Shown here: positions 7,354-15,554 of the stretch, one piece after another
Position numbering within the stretch: the stretch's first letter is position 1
How the letters are laid out: every line of letters begins with the position of its first letter
Assembly (NCBI RefSeq): GCF_026991475.1
Contig: NZ_JALXBK010000047.1
Span: forward strand, 1 to 64,000
Source of the DNA: Sulfurimonas sp.
GTDB lineage: Bacteria > Campylobacterota > Campylobacteria > Campylobacterales > Sulfurimonadaceae
Length of the DNA stretch: 64,000 bases
Direction: 5' to 3'
Translations under genes and position numbers: made by a program
The notes under the pieces: generated by a model
Told to the model about the DNA's origin: nothing
Databases searched by the model: none
Seen by the model: the letters and a program-made list of their open reading frames with translations, nothing else

Positions 7354-8691
7354 TTAATCCTTGAGACAGCGAACCGAAAAGCCGAAAGCACGACAGCCGT
7401 TGCCCGTGCCCGCATCGTCTGAAACGAAGTACAGATCGTACGAGCCAGAACCAGCCGGGCTACTTGACCAAATGATACCGCCTGAACCCTGATAATTCAG
7501 AGTGCCATCACCGCGGCCGCGGTCACCTGCAGATGGCAATTTTAAAAAATTATTAAAAACATCTGTATTATTTTCAAAGGAATCACCTCCACTGTTATTA
7601 ACAGTTTCTGCTGCTAATTCATCTAGCGTTGGAACTCTAAAGCCTGCTGGGCAGACTGAATTGCCATCTGTTTTGCTCCAAGCTGTACTTCTTAAACTTC
7701 CGTTGTCATCTACACCACTTTCTGCACAGTCGCATGGTGAATTGCTATTTGTTATAAATTTACCATTTTCATTTGTAGCATTGATGTCTGTTGCTAGAGT
7801 TGCGGTTGTTGTGGAGTTGGACTTCTGGTGTCCATCTGCAGCTCTTCCCCACTGGTAGTAGTCTCCATAACTTTGATTGTCATCCACTGCCGTTGCTACT
7901 CTGGATGCTCCCAAGTTTCTGTCAAGCCAAATTTTTCCTGTATAAGGTGAGGCAACTTGACCATAGGTTTTTCCTCTCCATGTGATAGTTGCAAAAGTAG
8001 ATTTATAGGTTTTGAGCATCGATTCATACGATGAAACAGCTACAGTAGTGTTTATCTCTTTTACTTTTTGTACAAAAACTCTCATATTGTTTTGTAGAGT
8101 CGTATCTGTAACAGTTGCGTTTATATCACTCTGTATCTGGGTATAGAGTGCATTGAGGCTTGTTGCATTCATATCTGCTCTTAGTTTATGAGTAAGATTG
8201 CCATCTTTTTCTACTACATAAAGCAGTTGCGCAAGTTTAGCCAGGTCTGTGTTGTTTGCAGCTATATAATCAACTGAAAAATCTGAGAGCGTTGCAGGAT
8301 TATCACTAAGAGCTAAGTTTGCCAACTTTCCTAAAACTGTAGAGTTTCCATCTATAAATGTTGTAATGGGAGATATAACACTCCCACTACTACAACTCAT
8401 ATTTATATCAAAGCTTGTGTTTGTATCTTCATATGCTCCACCTGTAAGTGTAAGTGGATATGCTACAGAAGATGTAAAAGTATATTTTCCGCCTGCTCCG
8501 CTGTATGTTGCTGTTTGTCCCGAAGCATCTTTAAGCGTTGCATTTTTTATGTAACCATCGAGTGCCGTTACATTTGTTCCCGTTGAGCCTACATTTGTTG
8601 AATCAGGTGAGGAATTATTTCCTCCACTATTACAAGCATTAAAGCTTAGAGTAAGTGCTAGCAAAAGAGTTACTGAAATATATTTTCTCAT
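7354..8691 (-). CDS. Lipoprotein with C-terminal Fibrobacter-succinogenes-major-paralogue (C-type-lectin-like) domain
   Basis: Signal peptide MRKYISVTLLLALTLSFNAC has a lipobox ending in Cys20, so the protein is probably anchored in a membrane. Residues 20-230 are low-complexity and helical with no recognised domain. From about 232 (ITWRGKTYGQVASPYTGKIW, then LDRNLGAS) to the end is the FISUMP domain, ending GFSVRCLKD. The last 61 codons are abruptly GC-rich (about 56 % by hand count) and use many codons of the form NNC/NNT at loop positions, unlike the AT-rich codons before them. This is the pattern of a variable region diversified by a retroelement. SD AAAGG seven bases before the ATG; TATAAT on the minus strand at 8719-8724. 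The gene interrupts the usual ffh-rpsP neighbourhood. Confidence 0.82.
   Translation of the reverse strand: MRKYISVTLLLALTLSFNACNSGGNNSSPDSTNVGSTGTNVTALDGYIKNATLKDASGQTATYSGAGGKYTFTSSVAYPLTLTGGAYEDTNTSFDINMSCSSGSVISPITTFIDGNSTVLGKLANLALSDNPATLSDFSVDYIAANNTDLAKLAQLLYVVEKDGNLTHKLRADMNATSLNALYTQIQSDINATVTDTTLQNNMRVFVQKVKEINTTVAVSSYESMLKTYKSTFATITWRGKTYGQVASPYTGKIWLDRNLGASRVATAVDDNQSYGDYYQWGRAADGHQKSNSTTTATLATDINATNENGKFITNSNSPCDCAESGVDDNGSLRSTAWSKTDGNSVCPAGFRVPTLDELAAETVNNSGGDSFENNTDVFNNFLKLPSAGDRGRGDGTLNYQGSGGIIWSSSPAGSGSYDLYFVSDDAGTGNGCRAFGFSVRCLKD
7357..7539 (-). other. Candidate DGR-type variable region in the lipoprotein gene
   Basis: This segment encodes the C-terminal FISUMP loops from LPSAGD to the last codon. 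GC content jumps to about 56 % against AT-rich flanks. Runs such as GAC CGC GGC CGC GGT are what AAC/AAT template codons become after adenine-directed mutagenesis. The end encodes GFSVRCL, the position where mutagenic-homing sequences lie in lectin-fold targets. No reverse transcriptase or template copy is in the window, so this is inference. Confidence 0.4.
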
Positions 8692-8718
8692 TTTTTTGCC
8701 TTTTTTTAAGTATTATTA

Positions 8719-8775
8719 ATTATAGTGTTCATATATTTAATATTTTGTTATTTTTCGGTTTGAAATGGGGGGGGG
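8719..8775 (-). promoter_or_regulatory. Lipoprotein promoter with upstream poly-G tract
   Basis: Reading on the minus strand, a TATAAT lies at 8719-8724, about 28 bases before the start codon. A tract of nine G residues (nine C on the coding strand) occupies 8767-8775, about 55-63 bases upstream of the predicted start point. Homopolymer G/C tracts this long in an AT-rich genome of this phylum are usually slippage-prone. Here length change would alter promoter spacing rather than reading frame. Confidence 0.45.
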
Positions 8776-8799
8776 ATTTTCATGAGTAAATATGTAACA

Positions 8800-8821
8800 T
8801 TTCATATCTAAAGATATGAAA
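8800..8821 (-). terminator. Hairpin downstream of ffh
   Basis: TTTCATATCT and AGATATGAAA form a perfect 10-bp stem with a two-base centre, about 34 bases beyond the ffh stop. There is no long U-run after it, so it may be a weak terminator or a protein-binding palindrome. Confidence 0.35.
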
Positions 8822-8854
8822 TGAATGAGGTTTAAAATATGAACGAGGAGTCTT

Positions 8855-10210
8855 TTAACGAAGAAGTCCGCCCATTCCACCAGGACCACCTGATTGTCCC
8901 ATCATTGCTTGGAGCTGTTTCATGCCATTTTTACCGGAGAATTTCTTTGCCATTTTACCAGCATTTTTGAACTGTTTTATCATTCTGTTTATCTCAACAA
9001 CCTCAAGTCCACACCCTTTTGCGATTCTCTGTTTTCTTGAGTTGTTTAAAAGGTCTGGGTCTTCTCTCTCTTTTTGCGTCATAGAGCTTACCATCGCTTT
9101 GATGTTTTTAAGCTCACCGGAGTTTTCAAAGTCAAAGTCTTTAATGGCTTTAGACATATTGCCCATACCTGGAATCATTCCCATGATTGAGCTCATTGAA
9201 CCCATCTTTTTCATCTGCTCCATCTGTTCTAAAAAGTCATTGAAGTTAAATTTTCCCTTTTGAATCTTTTTTGTCAGTTTTTTTGCTTGCTTTTCATCAA
9301 TGACATTTGTTACCTTTTCAGCAAGTCCCTCGACATCTCCAAATCCCATAAGACGATTGACAATTCTCTCAGGTAAAAAGACTTCCAAATCTTCCATCTT
9401 CTCACCCATACCAATGAAACGCAATGGTACTTGTACTTGAGATGATAACCCAAGAGCAACCCCACCTTTTGCATCACCATCATATTTTGAGAGAATTACA
9501 CCATCAATGCCGATTTTTTCTTTAAAAGTAGTCGCTGTTCTTACTGCATCTTGACCTGTCAGTGAATCTGCTACATAAAAAATCTCATCAGGCTTTGCAA
9601 CCTCTTTTACATCATGAAGCTCCTGCATCAACTCATCATCAATCGCTAAACGCCCTGCGGTATCTATAAGGACAACATCAAAAATTTTCGAGTTTGCGTA
9701 CTCAATCGCAGCTTTTACTACTTCTACTGGATTTTTAGTCGCTTCATCTTCATAGAGTTCTACTTCTATTTGTGCCGTGATTTGACGGAGCTGTTCAACC
9801 GCAGCCAAACGCTGTAAATCGGCTGCAACAATTAAAACTTTTTTTTGTCTGTTTTTTAAATATGTTGCAAGTTTACCCGTTGTTGTCGTCTTACCAGAAC
9901 CTTGAAGACCTGTCATTAAAATAACAGTTGGAGGGTTTGGAGCAAAAACAAAGCCTTTGTTTCCTCCAACTTCTAAAAGTTCATTAAGTGTTTCACGGAG
10001 TGCTTCTAGGAATTGATCTTTTCCTATCCCCTTCTCTTTTGTGCGTGTCTGCACTTTTGTAATAAGTTCTTTGACAACTTTATGATTTACATCTGCTTTT
10101 AAAAGATTTTTCTTTAGCTCATTAAGAGCCTTTGAGAGTGCTTTATCATCATCATGAAACCGAATCTTTTTTATAGCATTTGTAAACGAATCCGTTAAAG
10201 TACCAAACAT
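8855..10210 (-). CDS. ffh: Signal recognition particle protein Ffh
   Basis: SRP54 GTPase that binds signal sequences and 4.5S RNA and delivers ribosomes to FtsY. N domain about 1-90. G domain contains the P-loop GLQGSGKTTTTGK near 107, DTAGR, and the SKYDGDAKGG G4 region. The methionine-rich M domain runs from about 310, with QMEQMKKMGSMSSIMGMIPG and a GMKQLQAMMG tail. 451 aa, the normal length. The ATG is preceded by AGAAAGAGG. In Helicobacter the next gene is rpsP; here a 1.8-kb insert separates them. Confidence 0.97.
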   Translation of the reverse strand: MFGTLTDSFTNAIKKIRFHDDDKALSKALNELKKNLLKADVNHKVVKELITKVQTRTKEKGIGKDQFLEALRETLNELLEVGGNKGFVFAPNPPTVILMTGLQGSGKTTTTGKLATYLKNRQKKVLIVAADLQRLAAVEQLRQITAQIEVELYEDEATKNPVEVVKAAIEYANSKIFDVVLIDTAGRLAIDDELMQELHDVKEVAKPDEIFYVADSLTGQDAVRTATTFKEKIGIDGVILSKYDGDAKGGVALGLSSQVQVPLRFIGMGEKMEDLEVFLPERIVNRLMGFGDVEGLAEKVTNVIDEKQAKKLTKKIQKGKFNFNDFLEQMEQMKKMGSMSSIMGMIPGMGNMSKAIKDFDFENSGELKNIKAMVSSMTQKEREDPDLLNNSRKQRIAKGCGLEVVEINRMIKQFKNAGKMAKKFSGKNGMKQLQAMMGQSGGPGGMGGLLR

Positions 10211-10263
10211 TGCATAACCTCTTTCTCTATAGTATAATTTTTTATCGTATTGTAGCCAAGTTT

Positions 10264-10998
10264 TTATTCAAAAGTTTTAAAACTCTTTGGTTCAGGTGCA
10301 GTAAATTCCATACCTAAAAGTCTTACTTTATGTGCATGAAGCATAACACGTTTAGCCCGACGACCACCGTATTGTTCATCACCTACAATAGGATGATCAA
10401 TATATCTTGCATGAACACGAATCTGATGTGTACGCCCATTATGAATAATCACTTTTACTTTTGTCTTTTTTGCACTCACAATATCTGGAAAAAATTCTGT
10501 TCTTGCAGGTTTTCCTTTTGGTGAGACATTTGAATAGGCTCTGTTGTTTTTCTTTTGTGTAACAATAGCCTTATCCACTTCTATAGGTTCGGTTACAATC
10601 CCCTCTACCCATGCAATATACTCTTTATAGACTTTATCTTGAGCAAACTCTTTTATTGCTTTTTGGCGGAACTCTTCATTTTTTACAAGCATTAGAACAC
10701 CACTTGTTTCACGGTCAAGTCTATGTAAAAGTCTTGTGCCTCGAAATTGTCTCTCAATCTCATCAGAGTTTACATAAGCTGGTTTATCTATGACTATAAT
10801 GTCATCGTTTTCAAAAATTGGTTTCGCTTTTTCTATCTTTATCACTCTAAACATAGTCCGCTCATCAATCTCTCCACGAGCTATCATTACCTTTTTGTTT
10901 CCAACATATACAAGTCCACGGTCTATCATAGACTTTGCGTTTGAATTTGAAATTCCCTCTTGTTGTGCCAATAATTTATATGCTTTTTGGGTTGCCAT
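10264..10998 (-). CDS. RluA-family 23S rRNA pseudouridine synthase
   Basis: An N-terminal S4-like RNA-binding segment (residues 10-60, with SNSNAKSMIDRGLVYVGNKK) is followed by the pseudouridine-synthase catalytic motif RLLHRLDRETSGVLML. The catalytic Asp lies in HRLDRETSG. Later NGRTHQIRVHARYIDHPIVG matches the RluA/RluC/RluD subfamily. Exact uridine target is not deducible. The gene precedes nothing else in the string: it lies three bases after waaA in transcription order, matching the Helicobacter order rlu-waaA-flgZ-nif3. Confidence 0.92.
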   Translation of the reverse strand: MATQKAYKLLAQQEGISNSNAKSMIDRGLVYVGNKKVMIARGEIDERTMFRVIKIEKAKPIFENDDIIVIDKPAYVNSDEIERQFRGTRLLHRLDRETSGVLMLVKNEEFRQKAIKEFAQDKVYKEYIAWVEGIVTEPIEVDKAIVTQKKNNRAYSNVSPKGKPARTEFFPDIVSAKKTKVKVIIHNGRTHQIRVHARYIDHPIVGDEQYGGRRAKRVMLHAHKVRLLGMEFTAPEPKSFKTFE

Positions 10999-11001
10999 AT
11001 T

Positions 11002-12168
11002 TTATTCCTTAATTTTATCAATAACTTTTTGTAAATCTATCTTCTCTTCGACCATTGAAGGAGGAAGTTCTTTTGCTGCGTTTAGCGCTGCGTTTAACTC
11101 TGTTGCTTCTACATACTGCACATGATGTACATATTTAAAAAGCTCTTTTTGGTGAAAAAAGTGTTTACCTGTAATAATTTTACAACCAAAATATGCAGGT
11201 TCTAAAGGATTATGTCCACCAACATCATCTCTAAACGCTCCACCTAAAATTGCTATATCACTAATGGCATAAATATTATTTAATTCACCCATCATATCAA
11301 CAAGTATCAAATCACTTGTAAAATTTTTATTTTGTGAAAAACGCTCAAGTGACAAATGCTCTTTTAACGCGAACTCTTCCATCAAAGAGTACACCTCTTC
11401 AAATCTCTCTGGATGACGAGGAACAATAACAAGTTTTGCTCCGCTGTTTGCAGTTTTATAGCTACTAAACGCAGCCAATACACTTTCCTCTTCATCTGGA
11501 TGTGTACTTCCTGCTACTATTAGCTCACAATCAGGTTTCACATAGTCATAGGTTTTTTTAATCTCACCTGCAAGTTTAATATTCCCAATCACTTCAATAT
11601 TTTTTGCACCAAGTGCAAAAAATCTATTTTTATCCACTTCACTCTGCACATACAAAGTAGAAACATTTGCCAGAAGTTTTTTGTAAAACCATGCAAATTT
11701 CATATACTTATCAACGCTTTTATCAGAAATTCTTGCGTTTAAAAGTATTACCTCCGCACCTCTAGCATGAGCCATAACAAAAAGCATATACCAAAACTCT
11801 GCCTCTAAAACAATAAGCTTCTTTTGTGGTTTTATCCAAAAAGGCAGATACATTTCATAAGGCAGGTATCGGATTTCAGCATCATACTTTTTAGCCTCAT
11901 CCTGTCCAGTTTGTGTAATGGTCGTAATAACAACCTTCTCTTCATTTAATCTATCTAAAATAGGCTTCAGCGCTCGTGCTTCACCAAGTGAGCATACATG
12001 GAACCAAATAGATTGAGAATTTTTAAAAGGTGGATTTTTAAAAAGAAAAAAGCGTGAGGGAATTGACTCTTTGTATTTTTGTTTAAACGAAAGAATAATG
12101 ATAAGTGGAAGTGCTACTAAAAAGAGCACAACACTTAAAATATAGTAGAAAAGAAAAAACGGCTTCAA
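11002..12168 (-). CDS. waaA: 3-deoxy-D-manno-octulosonic acid (Kdo) transferase
   Basis: Transfers Kdo from CMP-Kdo to lipid A precursor at the inner membrane. One N-terminal membrane helix (FFLFYYILSVVLFLVALPLI, residues 3-22) anchors a GT-B glycosyltransferase. Family marks include SIWFHVCSLGEARALKPILD near 54, VIVPRHPERFEEV around 250, and the GGAFRDDVGGHNPLEPAYFG loop near 310. The start is TTG; upstream GAAGAAGAG could serve as the binding site. It begins two bases after the flgZ-like stop. Two AAACGCAG copies sit 4 bases apart near its 3' end. Confidence 0.94.
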   Translation of the reverse strand: MKPFFLFYYILSVVLFLVALPLIIILSFKQKYKESIPSRFFLFKNPPFKNSQSIWFHVCSLGEARALKPILDRLNEEKVVITTITQTGQDEAKKYDAEIRYLPYEMYLPFWIKPQKKLIVLEAEFWYMLFVMAHARGAEVILLNARISDKSVDKYMKFAWFYKKLLANVSTLYVQSEVDKNRFFALGAKNIEVIGNIKLAGEIKKTYDYVKPDCELIVAGSTHPDEEESVLAAFSSYKTANSGAKLVIVPRHPERFEEVYSLMEEFALKEHLSLERFSQNKNFTSDLILVDMMGELNNIYAISDIAILGGAFRDDVGGHNPLEPAYFGCKIITGKHFFHQKELFKYVHHVQYVEATELNAALNAAKELPPSMVEEKIDLQKVIDKIKE

Positions 12169-12170
12169 GC

Positions 12171-12887
12171 CTACTCTTCTTCATTCGCTTTCATATAGAG
12201 AATACGTCCACAGTGAGGACAGTTTGTAATGTCTTCACCTTTGATTACATCAGCGTAAACTTTATCGCTTATAACCATGTGACAGCCCATACATGCTTGG
12301 TCTTCAACAGGTACAACAGTCGTATTTTTAGCCCAACGACGGATTTTTTGGTAAAAAGCTAAACCTTTTTGGTTTATTTCAGATAAAAGTTTCTCTTTCT
12401 TTTTGAAAACTTCTTGTCTTTCATTGTTGATTTTTTCCAATTTTGTATCAACATCAGCTTTTACATTTTCAAGATTTGCACTCAACTCTTCGAATGTCAC
12501 TTTTGCCGCTTCTATCTGCTCTTTTTTTGCTTCAATGATTTTTTCAAGTCTTTGAATCTCTTCATTAGCAAATGTCACTTGCTCTTTTGCAATCTCTTCT
12601 TCAAGTTGCAAAGATTTCATTTCACGTTCAGTTTTCACTTCTGAACTTTTTTTTGCATTCTCTTCAAGTTTTTGAGAAAGTTCTGCAAGATGAAGCTCAT
12701 TTTTTGCTTTTTTAACTTCTTCGTCTTTTATCTCATTCGTTAAGTTTTCAATATCTGACTCAATACTTTTTGTTTTTGCAAGTGCAGCTTCATAATTGTA
12801 GTTTGCTTCTTCAATTTGAGGTTCAAATGCATCAATTTCTTTGTCAATAATTGAAAGGTCGATTAACTGTTGTAAATGTTTATTCAT
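12171..12887 (-). CDS. flgZ: Coiled-coil zinc-ribbon protein, FlgZ (HP0958) family
   Basis: Residues 1-170 form an almost continuous antiparallel coiled coil. A C4 zinc ribbon follows, with CMGC near 201 and CPHC near 224. This is the architecture of Helicobacter HP0958/FlgZ, which stabilises RpoN and binds flaA mRNA. The same neighbours (waaA, nif3-like, rlu) occur in Helicobacter. Whether the local protein acts in flagellar gene control is inference from orthology. ATG start, AAGGACACCA upstream. Confidence 0.85.
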   Translation of the reverse strand: MNKHLQQLIDLSIIDKEIDAFEPQIEEANYNYEAALAKTKSIESDIENLTNEIKDEEVKKAKNELHLAELSQKLEENAKKSSEVKTEREMKSLQLEEEIAKEQVTFANEEIQRLEKIIEAKKEQIEAAKVTFEELSANLENVKADVDTKLEKINNERQEVFKKKEKLLSEINQKGLAFYQKIRRWAKNTTVVPVEDQACMGCHMVISDKVYADVIKGEDITNCPHCGRILYMKANEEE

Positions 12888-12913
12888 TGGTGTCCTTTGG
12901 GCTTAAATATATA

Positions 12914-13636
12914 TCAAATATATGTGAATGGGTTTTCTGATGATGCAATTATAACTTTTAAACCTAAAATTTTCAAATGCTTTTGTAAAATTTGAGCAAA
13001 AAAGCACTCACTTTCATAGTGTCCGATGTCAATTAAAGAGAGTTTTATGCTTTTAGCTTCCATTGCATCATGGTACTTAATATCCCCTGTCAGAAAGCAA
13101 TCAGCATCTAAACTACGCATCAAAGAACAGCCCGAACCAGTCGTTAGCGCCACTCTTTTGACCCTATTTGCACATTTTACAGTTTTTGCACATTTAATAC
13201 CAAACGCAGACGATACTTTTTTCACAAAAACATTAAAATCCTCATCTACATTAAGATAAGCAACAAATCCATTTTTTTCTTTAATTTCATAACCAAGTAC
13301 CTCCGTTGCTACATAATCATTAAGGTGTGTTTGATCAAAATTTGTATGCATTGCAATATTTGAAATGTTTTTTTGAATCATTTTTTGAATTAAATTTGCA
13401 GGATATTTCGAAAAATTTAACTGCTTTAATCCGCCAAAAATAATAGGATGATGGGTAATTAAAAGTGTATTTTTTTCTAAAGAATCTATAAGTTTTTCAT
13501 CTACATCTATACTTAGTGCAATGTTTGAAATATCATCTTCAAAATCACCAATTAAGAGCCCTGAATTATCCCAAGACTCCTGCAGATTAAAAGGTGAGAG
13601 TTTGTCTAAAAATTCATAAATTTCGCCTATTTTCAT
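12914..13636 (-). CDS. Nif3-like dinuclear metal-centre protein (DUF34)
   Basis: A Nif3/DUF34 family protein that forms a toroidal hexamer with a two-metal site. Visible signatures are LQESWDNSGLLIGD near the N terminus, LLITHHPIIFGGLK, NIAMHTNFDQTHLNDYVA and near the C terminus ADCFLTGDIKYHDAMEA plus DIGHYESE, with the metal-binding His/Asp/Glu. 240 aa is the short form without the inserted PII-like domain. The reaction is disputed for the family (a GTP cyclohydrolase activity has been reported). It starts one base before the end of the upstream TPR gene's stop, i.e. the genes abut. Confidence 0.92.
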   Translation of the reverse strand: MKIGEIYEFLDKLSPFNLQESWDNSGLLIGDFEDDISNIALSIDVDEKLIDSLEKNTLLITHHPIIFGGLKQLNFSKYPANLIQKMIQKNISNIAMHTNFDQTHLNDYVATEVLGYEIKEKNGFVAYLNVDEDFNVFVKKVSSAFGIKCAKTVKCANRVKRVALTTGSGCSLMRSLDADCFLTGDIKYHDAMEAKSIKLSLIDIGHYESECFFAQILQKHLKILGLKVIIASSENPFTYI

Positions 13637-14236
13637 CTATGCTTCCTTTGTAAGTTTGTCTAGCTCTTCTTGTGCTTCTTTCATATTGCTATCTAAACGC
13701 AGTGCATTTTCATACATTTTTTTTGCCCCATCAAAATCTTTCATATCAACAAGTAGATTTCCATAATTGTAGTATGTAATAGGATTGTTTGCATCAAGTG
13801 AAAGTGAATTTTCTAAATGATCTTTTGCCTTCTCAAACGCAGCCATTTTTCTATAAAGTGATGCCATCGCCTGATGTATGTAGCTATTGTTAGGATCAAG
13901 TGCAAGAGCCTCTTTGTAATATTCTAGTGCCTCATCATCTCTATTTTGCTGCCCAAGAGTATATCCCATTTTAAAAAGTGTCTCAGGATTATTAGGTGCC
14001 TTAATATTTGCTTCTGAGTAGATTGCAAGTGCTTTTTGCAAGTCACCTTTTTGCATCTCTTCATCTGCTTTATCAATCAAAGATGAAGCATCAAACGGTG
14101 AAAAAGCCTCTGCTGTTCTAGGTGTATCATGCTTCATATCACTCTCTTGTGGATCTTGAAGTGTTTGAATATGTTCATAAATTTTATATGCAAAAAATGC
14201 CGAAGCACCAAGCATTAAGAGTTGAAATAGTGTCAT
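13637..14236 (-). CDS. Membrane-anchored TPR protein
   Basis: One N-terminal membrane helix (MTLFQLLMLGASAFFAYKIY) is followed by a linker and about four tetratricopeptide repeats from residue 50 to 190. The repeats show the W/Y-G-A-Y-A pattern, for example DEALEYYKEALALDPNNSYI and KAKDHLENSLSLDANNPITY. TPRs bind proteins; the partner is not known. It abuts the nif3-like gene and overlaps the M23 peptidase gene by four bases, so it is part of the same operon. Confidence 0.85.
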   Translation of the reverse strand: MTLFQLLMLGASAFFAYKIYEHIQTLQDPQESDMKHDTPRTAEAFSPFDASSLIDKADEEMQKGDLQKALAIYSEANIKAPNNPETLFKMGYTLGQQNRDDEALEYYKEALALDPNNSYIHQAMASLYRKMAAFEKAKDHLENSLSLDANNPITYYNYGNLLVDMKDFDGAKKMYENALRLDSNMKEAQEELDKLTKEA

Positions 14237-15102
14237 TTTTTTCCTTTTAATAAATTATTGTTTAGTAGTGTAATCAACTGTAAGGGATCAACCTGTACTC
14301 CGTCAACTCTTGCACTAAAGTGTAGATGTGGCCCGGTTACTCTGCCACTTTTTCCTGAGAGTGCAATTATTTCTGAGCGTTTGACAAACGCACCTTTTTT
14401 TACTTTAAAACTGCTCAAATGAAAATAGCAGGTATAAATTCCCTCTCCATGATCTATAATCACCGTACCACCAGAATAAAATCTTTTCCGTGCTAAAACA
14501 ACGCGACCATCATTTGCAGCTTTTATGGGTGTTCCCATTTTTGCGTGAAAATCTGTACCGCTATGGTAACCTTTGAGTGAATTATTATATACTCTAGCTG
14601 TTCCAAAGGGACTTGTAATGTTACTCTCAAGTGGTAAAATAAACTTCTTGGAGATATAACTCTTTTTATCAACAGTGTTGTAAATTTGCATAGCTTCTTT
14701 ATACTCTTTTGCTATGCGTTTTTTTACACTTGCTGCTTTTGGATTTACCTTTTTACTTGAAACTTTTATCTGCTCTTTTTTATATTCCCCCACAAGCACA
14801 TCTAAACGCAGTGCATGTTCTCTTTTTTCACCTGCGTTTAAATACTCAATTTCCATCTTTTTACTGCCAACACGCATATAATATGAAATCGGAACTAAGG
14901 CAAAATAGTATCCTTTCTTCATAGGATGTTTAAAAATAGGAAATTTCTTTTTATCAAATATAATATCTAAGTATTTTATGTGAGATGTCGCATGAAGTTC
15001 TACAAACGCAGTGCTTCCTCTTGCTACCTCATCATTTATCACACGAACACTAAACGCAGATAAAGAGGAGATAAGTAGACAAAAGACAACTAGATACCTC
15101 AT
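14233..15102 (-). CDS. Secreted M23 (LytM-type) peptidoglycan endopeptidase
   Basis: A signal peptide ([18 protein letters not shown]) leads to a beta-rich N-terminal region and a C-terminal LytM domain. Zinc-site elements are GYHSGTDFHAKMGTPIKAA (H and D) and HLHF in GRVTGPHLHFSARVDG; the intervening DHGEGIYTCYFHLSSF has the usual third His region. It probably trims peptidoglycan cross-links in the periplasm; relatives in this phylum affect cell shape. It overlaps the TPR gene by four bases and the smpB stop by one. Confidence 0.92.
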   Translation of the reverse strand: MRYLVVFCLLISSLSAFSVRVINDEVARGSTAFVELHATSHIKYLDIIFDKKKFPIFKHPMKKGYYFALVPISYYMRVGSKKMEIEYLNAGEKREHALRLDVLVGEYKKEQIKVSSKKVNPKAASVKKRIAKEYKEAMQIYNTVDKKSYISKKFILPLESNITSPFGTARVYNNSLKGYHSGTDFHAKMGTPIKAANDGRVVLARKRFYSGGTVIIDHGEGIYTCYFHLSSFKVKKGAFVKRSEIIALSGKSGRVTGPHLHFSARVDGVQVDPLQLITLLNNNLLKGKK

Positions 15103-15554
15103 TAGTAATCCTTCATTGCCCTTGCAATATCTCTCTTTTGTGCTTTCTCTTTTAAGTCATTGCGTTTATCATGCAAAAGCTTCCCTTTGGCAATTCCTAT
15201 TTGCACTTTTGCAATATTTCTATCATTAAAATAGAGTTGCAACGGCACTATTGTATAGCCATCACGGGTCACTGCTTTTTCCATCTTTTGCAGCTGTTTT
15301 TTATGTAACAATAACTTCCGTGTACCTCTCTCCTCATGCCCATAGTAGTGGTGTGTAGTGTTTAATCTGCCAATGTGTGCATTAAATAAAAATGCCTCTC
15401 CTTTTACCAATCTAACAAAACTATCTTTGAGGTTTACTCTATGTGCACGCAAACCTTTGACCTCACTCCCACTCAAAACAATCCCTGCTTCAAACTTCTC
15501 TTCAATAAAATAGTCATGATATGCTTTTTTATTTTTTGCTATTGTTTCACCCAT
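15102..15554 (-). CDS. smpB: SsrA-binding protein
   Basis: Delivers tmRNA to stalled ribosomes in trans-translation. [20 protein letters not shown] at the N terminus, then [21 protein letters not shown], the YNDR-like [20 protein letters not shown], and a basic [17 protein letters not shown] tail are all SmpB signatures. 150 aa, normal. It overlaps both neighbours slightly. The tmRNA gene itself is not in this window. Confidence 0.97.
   Translation of the reverse strand: MGETIAKNKKAYHDYFIEEKFEAGIVLSGSEVKGLRAHRVNLKDSFVRLVKGEAFLFNAHIGRLNTTHHYYGHEERGTRKLLLHKKQLQKMEKAVTRDGYTIVPLQLYFNDRNIAKVQIGIAKGKLLHDKRNDLKEKAQKRDIARAMKDY

Noticed and set aside
7354-8691. A complete diversity-generating retroelement
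   Set aside because: No reverse transcriptase, accessory protein or template repeat is in the window; only the candidate variable region is supported.
11076-11095. The two adjacent octamers in waaA as a repeat unit
   Set aside because: They arise from a local Leu-Asn-Ala-Ala duplication in the protein and are included in the octamer count, not a separate tandem repeat system.
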